This document shows, in pieces, positions 18,931 through 28,528 of a stretch of 64,000 nucleotides of DNA (position 1 is the first letter of the stretch; every line of letters begins with the position of its first letter). The notes beneath the pieces are model-generated. The model was not told where the DNA came from and did not search any database. It was given only the letters and a program-made list of their open reading frames with translations. Both the position numbers and the translations under genes were made by a program. The stretch spans positions 26,063 to 90,062 of the forward strand of contig CANNAM010000014.1 of assembly GCA_947502595.1 (NCBI GenBank), read 5' to 3'. The stretch is from an uncultured Marinicella sp. (GTDB taxonomy: Bacteria; Pseudomonadota; Gammaproteobacteria; Xanthomonadales; Marinicellaceae).

Positions 18931-20712
18931 ATGAAAAGACAGCAGCAACTGTACCAAAAATTTTACACAAAAACGGCCTGGGTGGTGTTTATACTGCTGT
19001 TGATGGTACTGCTGATTTGGGGCACCAAACGCTGGCTGTCTAATGATGCCAAGGCAGTGGTTGAATCACCACAAAGCTATGTTTCACCAGTGCAAAAGTC
19101 TATTGACCCTGTTGCTCCCAACGTCACTTTTACCGAGCTCAGTTCATCGAGGGGGCTTGATTTTATGCATGTTAATGGTGCATCAGGCAGTAAGCTGTTG
19201 CCTGAAACCATGGGCTCAGGCATAGCCGTGATTGATTTTGATAATGACGGTGATTTAGACTTGTTGTTTACCAATGCTCAAAACTCGGCTCAATCTAATG
19301 CGCCTGCTGCAACGCAAAAATTGTATATGAATGATGGCAGTGGTCAGTTCACTGATGTGACAGTAGCGGCAGGACTGGATGTCAGTCTGTATGCCACTGG
19401 GGTGGCAGTTGGGGATGTCAACCAGGATGGTTGGGATGACTTGTTCATTACTGCTGTGGGAGACAATGTGTTGTTCATCAATCAAGGCGATGGTACTTTT
19501 GTTGCTGATTCCAAGCCACTTAATTGTGCGGACCATGCATGGAGCACTTCGGCAGGTTTCTTTGATTATGACAAAGACGGTGATGAGGACTTGTTTATCT
19601 TAAATTATGTTCAGTGGAGCGAAGCTTTAGACCATGCTGTAAATTATCAAATGGATGGCATTGGCAAAGCCTTTGGACCACCGGCTAATTTTCCCAGTAC
19701 CTACCCCTGTTTAATGAATAACGACGGTGGTGTATTCACCGACCACACTGAGCTGGCCGGTTTGTTGCCCCAGGGTTCAGAACCACAGAGTAAAGCGCTG
19801 GGCCTGTTGTTCATTGATTTAAATGAGGACAGTTGGTTGGATGTGGTGGTGGCCAATGACACCACTGCCAATCAAGTGTATGTGAATAACCAACAAGGTG
19901 GTTTTATTGAGTCTGGTGCCAGTTTAGGCTTGGCATTTGACTTGGCCGGAAAATCCACTGGAGCCATGGGCATCGATGCGCTGTATTACGACCAATCCAC
20001 CAAGCTGGCAATAGCCATTGGTAACTTTGCCAATGAAGCGTCCTCATTTTATGTCAATCGTGGTGGACAGTTGTTCAGTGATGAATCGATGCTCAGTGGA
20101 GTTGGTGCCGCCAGTCGACTGAGGCTTACTTTTGGGGTGTTCTTTTTTGATTATGATTTGGATGGCCGTTTGGATTACTTTCAAACCAATGGTCACGTAG
20201 AAAATTTAATCAATGAAGTGCAAAACAGTCAGACTTACCCGCAATACAATCAATTGTTTTGGAACTGTGGTGGTGCTTGTACGCAGCGCTTTAAAGTGGT
20301 TGATCATACCGGTGACTTGAATCAAGATTGGGTGGTGGGTCGAGCAGCTGTCTATGCCGACCTAGATGCCGACGGTGACTTGGATGTGGTGGTGTCACAA
20401 GTGGCTGGCCCTGCCAGGTTGTATATCAACCAGAGTGATTTAAACCACAACTGGGTGCAATTGCAATTAAAAGACCGGCAAAACCGTTCGATGGTTGGCG
20501 CCAAAATCATGGTTGAAGCCGATGGACATAAACAAACCTTGTTGTATGGCAGAACCAAGAGTTACCAATCTCAAACTCAATTGTGGCAAACCATTGGTCT
20601 GGCACAGGCCACAACAGCTAAAATCACGGTACAAAACATCTATGGAGATCAACAGGTGTTGCTGCTGGATGCCGGCCAAATGAACCAAAGTATTGAAGTG
20701 TGGTTCAATTAA
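18931..20712 (+). CDS. Membrane-anchored CRTAC1 / ASPIC-UnbV family FG-GAP protein
   Basis: A 593-residue protein. One N-terminal membrane segment at about 14-32 (VVFILLLMVLLIWGT) anchors a seven-bladed FG-GAP-type propeller. Its calcium loops read DFDNDGDLD, DVNQDGWDD, DYDKDGDED, DLNEDSWLD, DYDLDGRLD and DLDADGDLD. A C-terminal ASPIC/UnbV domain follows from about 500 (NHNWVQLQLKD, GAKIMVEADG). Family members are often found beside TPR proteins and multiheme cytochromes. UnbV itself came from an anaerobic ethylbenzene-degradation cluster, but no biochemical activity is firmly assigned to the family. Here it completes the four-gene module. Confidence 0.9.
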   Translation: MKRQQQLYQKFYTKTAWVVFILLLMVLLIWGTKRWLSNDAKAVVESPQSYVSPVQKSIDPVAPNVTFTELSSSRGLDFMHVNGASGSKLLPETMGSGIAVIDFDNDGDLDLLFTNAQNSAQSNAPAATQKLYMNDGSGQFTDVTVAAGLDVSLYATGVAVGDVNQDGWDDLFITAVGDNVLFINQGDGTFVADSKPLNCADHAWSTSAGFFDYDKDGDEDLFILNYVQWSEALDHAVNYQMDGIGKAFGPPANFPSTYPCLMNNDGGVFTDHTELAGLLPQGSEPQSKALGLLFIDLNEDSWLDVVVANDTTANQVYVNNQQGGFIESGASLGLAFDLAGKSTGAMGIDALYYDQSTKLAIAIGNFANEASSFYVNRGGQLFSDESMLSGVGAASRLRLTFGVFFFDYDLDGRLDYFQTNGHVENLINEVQNSQTYPQYNQLFWNCGGACTQRFKVVDHTGDLNQDWVVGRAAVYADLDADGDLDVVVSQVAGPARLYINQSDLNHNWVQLQLKDRQNRSMVGAKIMVEADGHKQTLLYGRTKSYQSQTQLWQTIGLAQATTAKITVQNIYGDQQVLLLDAGQMNQSIEVWFN

Positions 20713-20794
20713 ACGGTCATTTAAGCATTGCCTGAACCATTCACATTAGACTGCTTAAAGACAGCAGAGGTGTGATCCTCGCTTTAGCGGCGCC

Positions 20795-23374
20795 TTAATT
20801 TTGCAGCATTTTTTTCAGTTGATACAACAAGTCCAGCGCCTGTTTGGCAGTTAACTCATCTGGTTCTATGCCATGTAGTTTTTGTTCAACTTTAGATGTT
20901 TTGACTGTGGCTTCTTGAAACAATGAATATTGCATGGGTTGGGACTGGCTGTTGGCACTTGACGCTTCTAGCTGTTGTAGGTATGAGCGGGCATTTTTTA
21001 AAGCCTGGCTAGGCAGTCCTGCCAGTGCGGCAACCTGTAGACCATAACTCTTATTGGCAGCCCCAGGTTTTACTGTGTGTAAGAAGACGATGCGATCCTC
21101 ATGCTCAACAGCATTGAGGTGCACATTGCTGATGCTGGGTATTTGTTGTTCCAAAGCAGTGATTTCAAAATAGTGGGTGGCAAACAGACAAAATGATTGG
21201 TTGATTTGAGCCAAGTGTATGGCGCAAGCATGGGCCAATGACAGGCCATCGTAGGTACTGGTGCCACGGCCAATTTCATCCATTAACACCAATGAATTTG
21301 GGGTGGCGTGGTGCAAAATGCTGGCAGTTTCAGACATCTCCACCATAAAAGTTGATCGTCCTCGGGTTAAATCATCACCCGCGCCGATGCGCGTAAAGAT
21401 GCGGTCAATGTCACCAATGCTGGCAGCAGCTGCTGGCACATAACTGCCAATAGATGCCATCAATACAATGATGGCAGATTGGCGCATATAGGTCGATTTA
21501 CCGCCCATGTTTGGACCGGTGATGATGCGCATTTTATCTGCTTCGTTTAAGCACAAATCATTCGGTTCAAAGGGCGTGTCTTGAATGGTTTCAACCACTG
21601 GGTGTCGACCTTGTTTGATGTCTATGACATGGTCTTGGGTTAATTCAGGTTTACAAAACTGGTGGCTGATGGCGCGTTCACCCAAGTTGCTCAGGGCGTC
21701 CAACTCGCTGACTGTTTCTGCCAGCAGCTGTAGGCTGGCGATGTGGGAGGCAAAGCTTTGCAACAAATGCGTATACAGTTCTTTTTCATGTGCCAATGCA
21801 CGCTCTTTGCTGGAAAGCACTTTTTCTTCGAACTGTTTTAATTCTGGCGTGGTGTAGCGCTCAACTGCTTTGAGGGTTTGGCGACGGATGTAATGTTCGG
21901 GTACTTTATCAGCGTGTAATTTAGACACTTCAATGAAGTAACCATGGACTCGGTTGTAGCCCACTTTGAGTGAGTTGATTCCAGATGTGGTTTGTTGCTC
22001 AGCTTCAAAGTCGAGCATGTACTGTCCAGCGTCGGTGCTGATGTTACGCAATTCATCCAAGTCTGCATCATAACCATCGGCAATCACTCCGCCGTCTCTG
22101 ATCACCACCGGAGGATTTTCTTTGATTGCTTTTTGTAATAGGTCATGGATGTCCTGATGTGGGTTCAGGGTTTGTTTGAGGTGTAATAGTTCTTTGGCAT
22201 CAATGGCTTGCATGCTGATTTGTAAGTCCTTAATGACTGCCAGCGACTCTCTTAAAGCCACCAAATCCCTTGGTCTGGCTGTTAATAAACTGATGCGGGT
22301 GACGATGCGTTCAATGTCCGCAATGCCTTTTAAATGGTCTTGAATGACGGGTATTTGTGCCGCTTCAATCAAGGCTTCAATGCCATCCAAACGTTGTTGT
22401 AACACCGGCCGCTCACGCAAAGGTTGTTTAACCCAGCGTCGAATTTTTCTGGAACCCATTGCAGTGGCACATTGGTCAATAAAGCCACACAGCGTCAATT
22501 CATCTTTGCCATCAGGGTGGTAATCAATTTCAAGGTTTTTTCTGGATTGGGCATCAATGTGCAAGTATTGATCCAAGTATTCAATTTGGATGTGTTGTAG
22601 GTGGTTCAGTTCAGTTTTTTGGGTGTGTTTAACGTATTGAATCAGTGCCCCAGCAGCCGGTAAAAACACGTCAGATTCATTGATGCCAAAACCAATTAAA
22701 TCATGCACTTGGTAAATTTTTTGCAGGCTGTGTTGAGCTGATTCGGGATCAAAATCCCAAGCCGGTCTGGATAAGCATGGCCAGTGTTTCAATCGTTCAT
22801 GTAAGTCACTGTTTTCAGCCAACAAAATTTCATTGGGAGCCAAACGGGTCAATTGAGCTTCTAAAGTGGCAAAATCCTCCATTTGTTGTACTTTGAAGCT
22901 GCCATTGGCCAATGCCAAATAGGCCACCCCATAGCCGCGTGAGTTACTGTGTACGGCCAACAACAGGTTTTCTTTGTGGGCATCCATCAAAGCTTCCTCA
23001 GTGACTGTACCTGGGGTTATGATGCGTTGTACCGCTCTGGTCACAGGGCCTTTACTGGTGGCTGGGTCACCGGTTTGTTCACAAATAGCCACCGATAAAC
23101 CTTGTTTAACCAGTTTGGCCAAGTAGTTATCTGCAGCATGGTATGGAACGCCACACATGGGTATAGGGTTACCGTTGGATTTACCACGGTGGGTTAAGGT
23201 GATGTCCAGTAATTTGGCAGCTTGCACCGCATCTTCGAAAAACAATTCGTAAAAATCACCCATGCGATAGAACAACAACATGTCAGCATAATCTGCTTTA
23301 ATTTTCAAAAACTGCTGCATCATAGGGGTGTGTGCTGCGGTATTTGTTTGACTTGTTTTGGTTTTGTTGGACAT
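20795..23374 (-). CDS. mutS: DNA mismatch repair protein MutS
   Basis: Mismatch recognition ATPase of 859 residues, close to the usual gammaproteobacterial length. The ATG at 23374 was chosen over an in-frame TTG at 23395 because the family begins shortly before [16 protein letters not shown]. The mismatch-reading FYELF motif is present in the N-terminal domain. Walker A (GPNMGGKST), the signature [11 protein letters not shown] and Walker B ([16 protein letters not shown]) are intact in the C-terminal ATPase. It converges on the CRTAC1 gene; the 82-bp space between them contains only weak inverted repeats. MutL is not nearby. Confidence 0.98.
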   Translation of the reverse strand: MSNKTKTSQTNTAAHTPMMQQFLKIKADYADMLLFYRMGDFYELFFEDAVQAAKLLDITLTHRGKSNGNPIPMCGVPYHAADNYLAKLVKQGLSVAICEQTGDPATSKGPVTRAVQRIITPGTVTEEALMDAHKENLLLAVHSNSRGYGVAYLALANGSFKVQQMEDFATLEAQLTRLAPNEILLAENSDLHERLKHWPCLSRPAWDFDPESAQHSLQKIYQVHDLIGFGINESDVFLPAAGALIQYVKHTQKTELNHLQHIQIEYLDQYLHIDAQSRKNLEIDYHPDGKDELTLCGFIDQCATAMGSRKIRRWVKQPLRERPVLQQRLDGIEALIEAAQIPVIQDHLKGIADIERIVTRISLLTARPRDLVALRESLAVIKDLQISMQAIDAKELLHLKQTLNPHQDIHDLLQKAIKENPPVVIRDGGVIADGYDADLDELRNISTDAGQYMLDFEAEQQTTSGINSLKVGYNRVHGYFIEVSKLHADKVPEHYIRRQTLKAVERYTTPELKQFEEKVLSSKERALAHEKELYTHLLQSFASHIASLQLLAETVSELDALSNLGERAISHQFCKPELTQDHVIDIKQGRHPVVETIQDTPFEPNDLCLNEADKMRIITGPNMGGKSTYMRQSAIIVLMASIGSYVPAAAASIGDIDRIFTRIGAGDDLTRGRSTFMVEMSETASILHHATPNSLVLMDEIGRGTSTYDGLSLAHACAIHLAQINQSFCLFATHYFEITALEQQIPSISNVHLNAVEHEDRIVFLHTVKPGAANKSYGLQVAALAGLPSQALKNARSYLQQLEASSANSQSQPMQYSLFQEATVKTSKVEQKLHGIEPDELTAKQALDLLYQLKKMLQN

Positions 23375-23470
23375 ATCTATGCAGGATAATTTCAAAACAG
23401 AAATTTTAACAAATATAGCCGCGCAAGTTTCTAAATAAAGGCAGTATCTTAAATATATTGGTGCGCTGTC

Positions 23471-24394
23471 TTAAGCTTTGATAACCAGGTTGGCCTGCTG
23501 TTTTGAAATGCCAATGGTGGCAATGGTGCCACTGTTGAACTTTAAAAAATCTTTTTCTATGCCATCACTGAAAATCACTCCATTGTTGGGCATGTGAGAC
23601 TCGATGATTAATTGGGTGTTTTGTTTTACTTTACCAGCAGCCAGGCCAATTTGGGAGCGTACACTTTTGAACGGTTCTCTGACCGCAAACAGCAAATCTT
23701 GGGCTTTTAAGGAGGGTTGTTTGGGTTGTAACTGTTGTTCGAATAAACCAGTTACTCCGTATGCCATGTTGAAAATCGAACTTAACCATCCAGTTGAGCC
23801 GGCTTGGGTTGAGACTATCACACCACTGGATGAATGGTTTTCTTGTTGGCCATTAAATTTGATTTGATAACGGGCTGAGACATGACTGGCAGCACCAATG
23901 AACAAATCGTTGAAGGCCAATAGCTGCTGTCCATTGTTTAAAGTTGCTTCAGCAAAGTACATGCGTTTGGTTTGGTGTTGCTGTTGTAAAACAGCCTCGA
24001 TGCCATAGATGAAGTCATTGACATCAAAAGGCAATAACACGCCGTCATAGCGGCTTTTATCAGGGTTTACTGCCACTATTGGTGCACCTTTAGCATATTT
24101 TGCAGTGTTGGCCACCAAGCCATCTTGACCTATGACCAGGATGATGTGTTGCGGTGAAAAAAGGAAAGATGAAATAAAGTCACGATCTATGAGTTTGTAT
24201 TTGATAACGCCTGTCAGTTGCGATTGTAATTTTTCTAAGGCTCGGTAGAACACCTCATGCTCTTGTACATAGCTTTCAAAATCGCCCCCTTGTCGTTCAA
24301 TGTAAAACTTGGCTTGCGCTTTGGTGTTGAAACGAGCGATAAGAGATTCAAGTCTGGTCCTGCTCTTAACAATGATGGCATAATCAATGCTCAC
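23471..24394 (-). CDS. Divergent NAD-kinase-like protein
   Basis: The 307 residues follow the ATP-NAD kinase fold, but the conserved motifs are altered. The usual GGDGT is GQDGL at 89-93, the NE motif reads FNDLFIG, and the third motif is VIVSTQAGSTGW. NPDKSRYDGVLLPF is a variant seen in atypical NAD kinase-like proteins. Loss of the second glycine and the threonine of GGDGT makes phosphorylation of NAD doubtful. It could be a kinase of altered specificity or a nucleotide sensor. It overlaps the SPFH gene by four bases (ATGA), so the two are translated together and probably act together. It lies 96 nt upstream of mutS. Confidence 0.8.
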   Translation of the reverse strand: MSIDYAIIVKSRTRLESLIARFNTKAQAKFYIERQGGDFESYVQEHEVFYRALEKLQSQLTGVIKYKLIDRDFISSFLFSPQHIILVIGQDGLVANTAKYAKGAPIVAVNPDKSRYDGVLLPFDVNDFIYGIEAVLQQQHQTKRMYFAEATLNNGQQLLAFNDLFIGAASHVSARYQIKFNGQQENHSSSGVIVSTQAGSTGWLSSIFNMAYGVTGLFEQQLQPKQPSLKAQDLLFAVREPFKSVRSQIGLAAGKVKQNTQLIIESHMPNNGVIFSDGIEKDFLKFNSGTIATIGISKQQANLVIKA

Positions 24395-25422
24395 GATTTA
24401 TTGCGGTTGGCTGATCCAGGTTTGCTGATTATGGTGTCTAGTAAATCAGGTGTGACATTTAAGTTACCAATTTTATTGGCATTTTCGGCCATCTCCCTGA
24501 AAGCCAGAGATATTTGGAAGCCAGCATCGGTGTTGTTGTTCAGTGCGGTCAAGATTTTCCAGTCCATGTCTCGGTAGGGTTTTAAAGTGGTTTCTGTTAC
24601 AAACCCTTGGGTTAGTGCTTCTAATTTATCATTTTCTGCTTTTTGTTCTACCAAGTTTTTCCTTTGGTTTTCAATGGCAATGTCAGCGGCGATGTCCATT
24701 TCGCGCAGTTGCCGTTTGTTTTCCGCTTTCAGGACATCTGATTCCATCTTTTTTTCAGTGATTTGCTTGTATTTTTCTGCCACCGCGATTTCTGTGTTCA
24801 GTTCTGATTCTTTGATTTTACGTTCTTGTTCAACGGCAAAGTTTCTGCGGGTATAGATGGCCTGATCTGCTTCTTGTTCTATTTTTTCACGGGTGTCAGT
24901 TTCCAATGCTCGGGTCATTTCGGGTGTGGCATTGACCGCTAACACATTGGTGCCTAGGATTTCTATGCCCAGCAAAGCAATTGATTGGGATGCCTGTAAG
25001 CCTTCAAGGATTTTTTCTTCAATCGCTTTGGCAGAGCGAATGGATTCTTTGAGTGTGATGTTGTGAATATAAGATGAGGTCGAAGTGTGGGCTTGATTGA
25101 TGATGCTTTGACCTAGCTTTTCAATGTCATTTTTCTTGTATTGACCTTTTTCGTCAACCGTGAAATCCAATACATTGGCCAGCGTTTTAGGTTGGGAAAT
25201 TTTATAACTGATTTGGCCTTGAATGGTGATGGTTTGGTAGTCACTGGTGGATTCATTGAACACAAACGGTAGGTTGTTGCTGCTTACCGGAACAGCAACA
25301 ATGCTGCTGTTGGGGGCAAAATAGAAAAAAGACAAACCCCTACCATCTTTTTTAATTTTTCCATTCTTGTGATGAATAACGTGTGTCATTGAGTCAAATT
25401 TTATGTGTTTTATTCCCAGCAT
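24391..25422 (-). CDS. SPFH/Band-7 domain protein without membrane anchor
   Basis: A 343-residue member of the SPFH (stomatin/prohibitin/flotillin) superfamily. The SPFH domain covers about residues 30-195 (ITIQGQISYKIS, IALLGIEILGTNVLAVNATPEM). A long charged coiled-coil follows at about 195-285, full of Lys/Glu/Gln. Unlike most SPFH proteins it has no N-terminal hydrophobic segment, so it is predicted cytoplasmic or peripherally attached. GAGG is well placed before the ATG. The downstream NAD-kinase-like gene overlaps it by four bases. A scaffold on which the partner enzyme is arranged is a reasonable inference. Confidence 0.85.
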   Translation of the reverse strand: MLGIKHIKFDSMTHVIHHKNGKIKKDGRGLSFFYFAPNSSIVAVPVSSNNLPFVFNESTSDYQTITIQGQISYKISQPKTLANVLDFTVDEKGQYKKNDIEKLGQSIINQAHTSTSSYIHNITLKESIRSAKAIEEKILEGLQASQSIALLGIEILGTNVLAVNATPEMTRALETDTREKIEQEADQAIYTRRNFAVEQERKIKESELNTEIAVAEKYKQITEKKMESDVLKAENKRQLREMDIAADIAIENQRKNLVEQKAENDKLEALTQGFVTETTLKPYRDMDWKILTALNNNTDAGFQISLAFREMAENANKIGNLNVTPDLLDTIISKPGSANRNKS

Positions 25423-25518
25423 CAGACCAAACCTCTTTTGTTGTTGTGATTAATTTTGAATTGTTGTACCCACACCAAAATATTATCACAAATTAAAAGC
25501 ATAATGCAGCTTTGAAAT

Positions 25519-25551
25519 TTGCGGTACAGCAATAACTGCTTATAATGACAG
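25519..25551 (+). promoter_or_regulatory. Candidate LexA box overlapping a -10 element upstream of recA
   Basis: CTGC-TTATAATG-ACAG at 25536-25551 matches the gammaproteobacterial SOS consensus CTGT-N8-ACAG at seven of eight fixed positions. A perfect TATAAT (25541-25546) lies inside it, with TTGCGG (25519-25524) 16 nt upstream. A LexA dimer here would block the -10 element. The transcript would have a leader of about 150 nt before recA. The rest of the 25423-25700 gap shows no gene. Confidence 0.55.
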
Positions 25552-25700
25552 CCTGTATTTCATGTTTTATTTCGCTTTTCGCATGTTTTGAGAATACACC
25601 CAGGTAATATTCGCATGGTGTAATAAATGATTGACTTGGTTTTAATAATATTTGAATTTTGTCATACATCATAACGTGAGATAATGCGGAGATTAAAACA

Positions 25701-26777
25701 ATGAACAACCTTAAATTAGTGGAGCAAAACAAAGTGGATGACAACAAGAAAAAAGCATTGGCAGCAGCCTTAGGACAAATTGATAAGCAATTTGGAAAAG
25801 GTTCGGTGATGCGAATGGGCGATAACAAAGCCTTAACTACGGATGTGTATTCAACGGGTTCGTTGGGCCTGGATGTGGCCTTGGGAATTGGTGGTTTACC
25901 ACGTGGTAGGGTGGTTGAAATTTATGGCCCTGAGTCCAGTGGTAAGACCACATTGACTTTGCATGCTGTGGCTGAGTGTCAAAAGAAAGGGGGGACGGCT
26001 GCTTTCATCGATGCTGAGCATGCGCTGGATCCTGCTTATGCAGCAAAATTAGGTGTCAATATTGATGATTTATTGGTTTCCCAGCCAGATACTGGTGAAG
26101 AAGCGTTGGAAATTTGTGACATGCTGGTGCGCTCAAATGCCATTGATATGATTGTAATTGACTCCGTAGCGGCTTTAACCCCGAAAGCTGAAATTGAAGG
26201 CGATATGGGTGATTCACACATGGGCTTGCAAGCCCGTTTGATGTCACAAGCCTTGCGAAAATTAACTGCCAACATCAAACGCACCAATTGCATGGTGATA
26301 TTTATTAACCAAATCAGGATGAAGATTGGGGTGATGTTTGGCTCACCAGAAACCACTACTGGTGGTAATGCGCTTAAATTTTATGCGTCAGTCCGTTTAG
26401 ACATTCGTCGCATAGGAGCGATCAAAAAAGGCGATGAAGTGATTGGTAATGACACTCGGGTTAAAGTGGTTAAGAACAAGATGGCACCACCATTCAAACA
26501 AGTGCAATTTGAGATTCTCTACGGCAAGGGTATCTCTTTATTGGGCGAATTGATTGATTTGGGTGTGGCGCATGACTTGGTCAGTAAAGCCGGTGCCTGG
26601 TACAGTTATGGTGACATTCGAATTGGCCAAGGCAAGGAAAACTCTAAAAATTATTTTATTGAGCACCCTGAGCATGCGGCTGAACTTGAACAAAAACTCA
26701 GGGACATCCTGTTACCTAAACCAGAAGAAGTTCAGGCTGCATTAGAAGCTGAAGAAAGCAATCCATCAGAGGATTGA
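25701..26777 (+). CDS. recA: Recombinase RecA
   Basis: Strand-exchange ATPase of 358 residues that also triggers LexA self-cleavage. Walker A is GPESSGKT at 76-83, and [17 protein letters not shown] and the loop region [21 protein letters not shown] are intact. GGAG precedes the ATG. The stop codon overlaps the recX start by one base (TGATG). It is transcribed divergently from the SPFH gene. An upstream near-consensus LexA box suggests SOS control. Confidence 0.99.
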   Translation: MNNLKLVEQNKVDDNKKKALAAALGQIDKQFGKGSVMRMGDNKALTTDVYSTGSLGLDVALGIGGLPRGRVVEIYGPESSGKTTLTLHAVAECQKKGGTAAFIDAEHALDPAYAAKLGVNIDDLLVSQPDTGEEALEICDMLVRSNAIDMIVIDSVAALTPKAEIEGDMGDSHMGLQARLMSQALRKLTANIKRTNCMVIFINQIRMKIGVMFGSPETTTGGNALKFYASVRLDIRRIGAIKKGDEVIGNDTRVKVVKNKMAPPFKQVQFEILYGKGISLLGELIDLGVAHDLVSKAGAWYSYGDIRIGQGKENSKNYFIEHPEHAAELEQKLRDILLPKPEEVQAALEAEESNPSED

Positions 26778-27265
26778 TGTCCTCAACTGATGGCAAAAAA
26801 AAATACACCCCTGAGGCACGGGTTCGTGCCTCAGCATTGGGTAGTTTGGCGATGCGGGAACATGGTTGTGAAGAGCTGCGTACCAAGTTAATCAACAAAC
26901 AGCACGATGCTGAATTGGTTGATGAGTTAATCATTGAATTACTTAAAGCCAATTTAATTTCAGATGCACGTTATGCCGAATCTTATTGGCGCAGCCGTGC
27001 CAATAAGGGTTATGGGCCTTCAAGAATCAGTAGGGAATTGGAAATGAAAGGTGTCGCATCAGCCACCATAGCAGCTGCTCAATTAGAAGCTGATATAGAT
27101 TTTTATCAAATTGTGCAGTCTGTCTACCTGAAAAAATACCGTGGCCAGGCTTGGCAGGAATACAAAGAAAAAGCCAAACGACAAGCCTTTTTGTACCGTC
27201 GAGGCTTTGATACTGATTTGATTAAACATGCCTTTAATCATGCAGCAAGTATTGATAACAAATAA
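26777..27265 (+). CDS. recX: RecA regulatory protein RecX
   Basis: Inhibitor/modulator of RecA filaments, 162 residues. The ATG at 26777, overlapping the recA stop, was preferred to the TTG three bases before it; AGAGGA lies just upstream. The three-helix repeats expected of RecX are visible (ARVRASALGSLAMREHG, LISDARYAESYWRSRANKGYGPSRISREL, KRQAFLYRRGFD). The recA-recX coupling is standard. What is unusual is that bioA follows after only two bases. Confidence 0.95.
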   Translation: MSSTDGKKKYTPEARVRASALGSLAMREHGCEELRTKLINKQHDAELVDELIIELLKANLISDARYAESYWRSRANKGYGPSRISRELEMKGVASATIAAAQLEADIDFYQIVQSVYLKKYRGQAWQEYKEKAKRQAFLYRRGFDTDLIKHAFNHAASIDNK

Positions 27266-27267
27266 GT

Positions 27268-28527
27268 ATGGACACCCAATTCGATCAAGCCCACCTGTGG
27301 CACCCTTATACCAGCCTAACTAAGCCCACAAAAACCTATCCGGTTGACAGTGCTGAAGGGATTTATTTGAATTTATCTGATGGCCGTCAGTTGATTGATG
27401 CCATGTCATCATGGTGGTGCTGTATTCATGGTTATAACCACCCGGTTTTGAATGCCGCAGTGGTTAAACAACTGAATCAGATGTCACATGTGATGTTTGG
27501 TGGGCTTACCCATCAGCCAGCCATTGAGCTGGGAAAGCAACTGTTGGCGATCACTGATGAGTCCTTGGATGCTGTGTTTTTTGCCGATTCAGGCTCAGTG
27601 GCGGTGGAAGTGGCGATGAAAATGGCGGCACAGTATTGTTTTGAGCAGGGGCTAAGCAAAAAGCATCGGTTTTTGACTTTCTCTAAAGGTTACCATGGTG
27701 ATACTTTTGGGGCGATGTCTGTCTGTGACCCGCACACTGGTATGCACCATAAATTCAGCAAGTTATTGCACCAGCATATATTTGTGCAAGCACCTGAGTG
27801 TGGTTTCGAACAAGCCTGGGAACAGCGGTATTTGGCTGAGTTTGAACAGCAAATAGTTGAGCACCATGAAAGCATCATTGCGGTGATATTTGAACCTATA
27901 GTGCAAGGAGCAGGTGGGATGAATTTTTATTCGCCGGCTTATCTGCAGCAAGTCAGGTCTTTGTGTGACCGCTATGACGTGCTGTTGATTTTTGATGAAA
28001 TAGCCACCGGTTTTGGCCGCACTGGTAAGCTGTTTGCTTACCAGCACGCGGCAGTGGTTCCAGACATTTTATGTTTGGGTAAATCACTGACAGGAGGGTA
28101 CATGACTTTGTCAGCGGTGTTGACGCAACGCAAAGTTGCTGATGGCATTGGTACAGCGTTCATGCATGGTCCAACTTTTATGGCCAACCCTTTGGCTTGT
28201 GCGGTAGCCGCTGCCAGTATACGTTTGTTGCTGGAATCTGATTGGCAAAATAAAGTCATGCGCATAGAACGTCAGCTGCTGAAAGAGCTTGAAGTTAATC
28301 GGCATCATCCATTGGTTAAAGACGTCAGGGTGTTGGGAGCGATTGCGGTAATTGAATTGCATGAACCCATGGATTGGTCGGCATTTCAAGAGGCCATGGT
28401 TGATCGAGGAGTGTGGGTCCGGCCATTTATGCAATTGCTTTATGTTATGCCACCTTTTATCATTGAACCTGCTGAATTAACCCATATAACACAATCACTG
28501 ACCATTACATTAAATGAATTAAAATAA
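27268..28527 (+). CDS. bioA: Adenosylmethionine-8-amino-7-oxononanoate aminotransferase
   Basis: PLP enzyme that makes 7,8-diaminopelargonate in biotin synthesis, using SAM as amino donor. The 419 residues start with the family-typical HLWHPYTS and include SSWWCCIHGYNHP, LIFDEIATGFGRTG and the PLP lysine in CLGKSLTGGY. It starts two bases after recX and ends one base before yaaA, so it must be cotranscribed with recA-recX unless an internal promoter exists. No other biotin genes are in the window. Biotin matters for the methylcrotonyl-CoA carboxylase encoded at 8140-9747. Confidence 0.96.
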   Translation: MDTQFDQAHLWHPYTSLTKPTKTYPVDSAEGIYLNLSDGRQLIDAMSSWWCCIHGYNHPVLNAAVVKQLNQMSHVMFGGLTHQPAIELGKQLLAITDESLDAVFFADSGSVAVEVAMKMAAQYCFEQGLSKKHRFLTFSKGYHGDTFGAMSVCDPHTGMHHKFSKLLHQHIFVQAPECGFEQAWEQRYLAEFEQQIVEHHESIIAVIFEPIVQGAGGMNFYSPAYLQQVRSLCDRYDVLLIFDEIATGFGRTGKLFAYQHAAVVPDILCLGKSLTGGYMTLSAVLTQRKVADGIGTAFMHGPTFMANPLACAVAAASIRLLLESDWQNKVMRIERQLLKELEVNRHHPLVKDVRVLGAIAVIELHEPMDWSAFQEAMVDRGVWVRPFMQLLYVMPPFIIEPAELTHITQSLTITLNELK

Positions 28528-28528
28528 T

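Noticed and set aside
20713..20794. Possible terminator between CRTAC1 and mutS
   Set aside because: TTTAAGCA/TGCTTAAA is an exact 8-bp inverted repeat, but its loop is 24 nt and there is no T-run. The support is too weak.
25631..25660. TTGACT as a recA -35 element close to the start
   Set aside because: No acceptable -10 sequence lies 16-18 nt downstream. The upstream site overlapping the LexA-like box is better.
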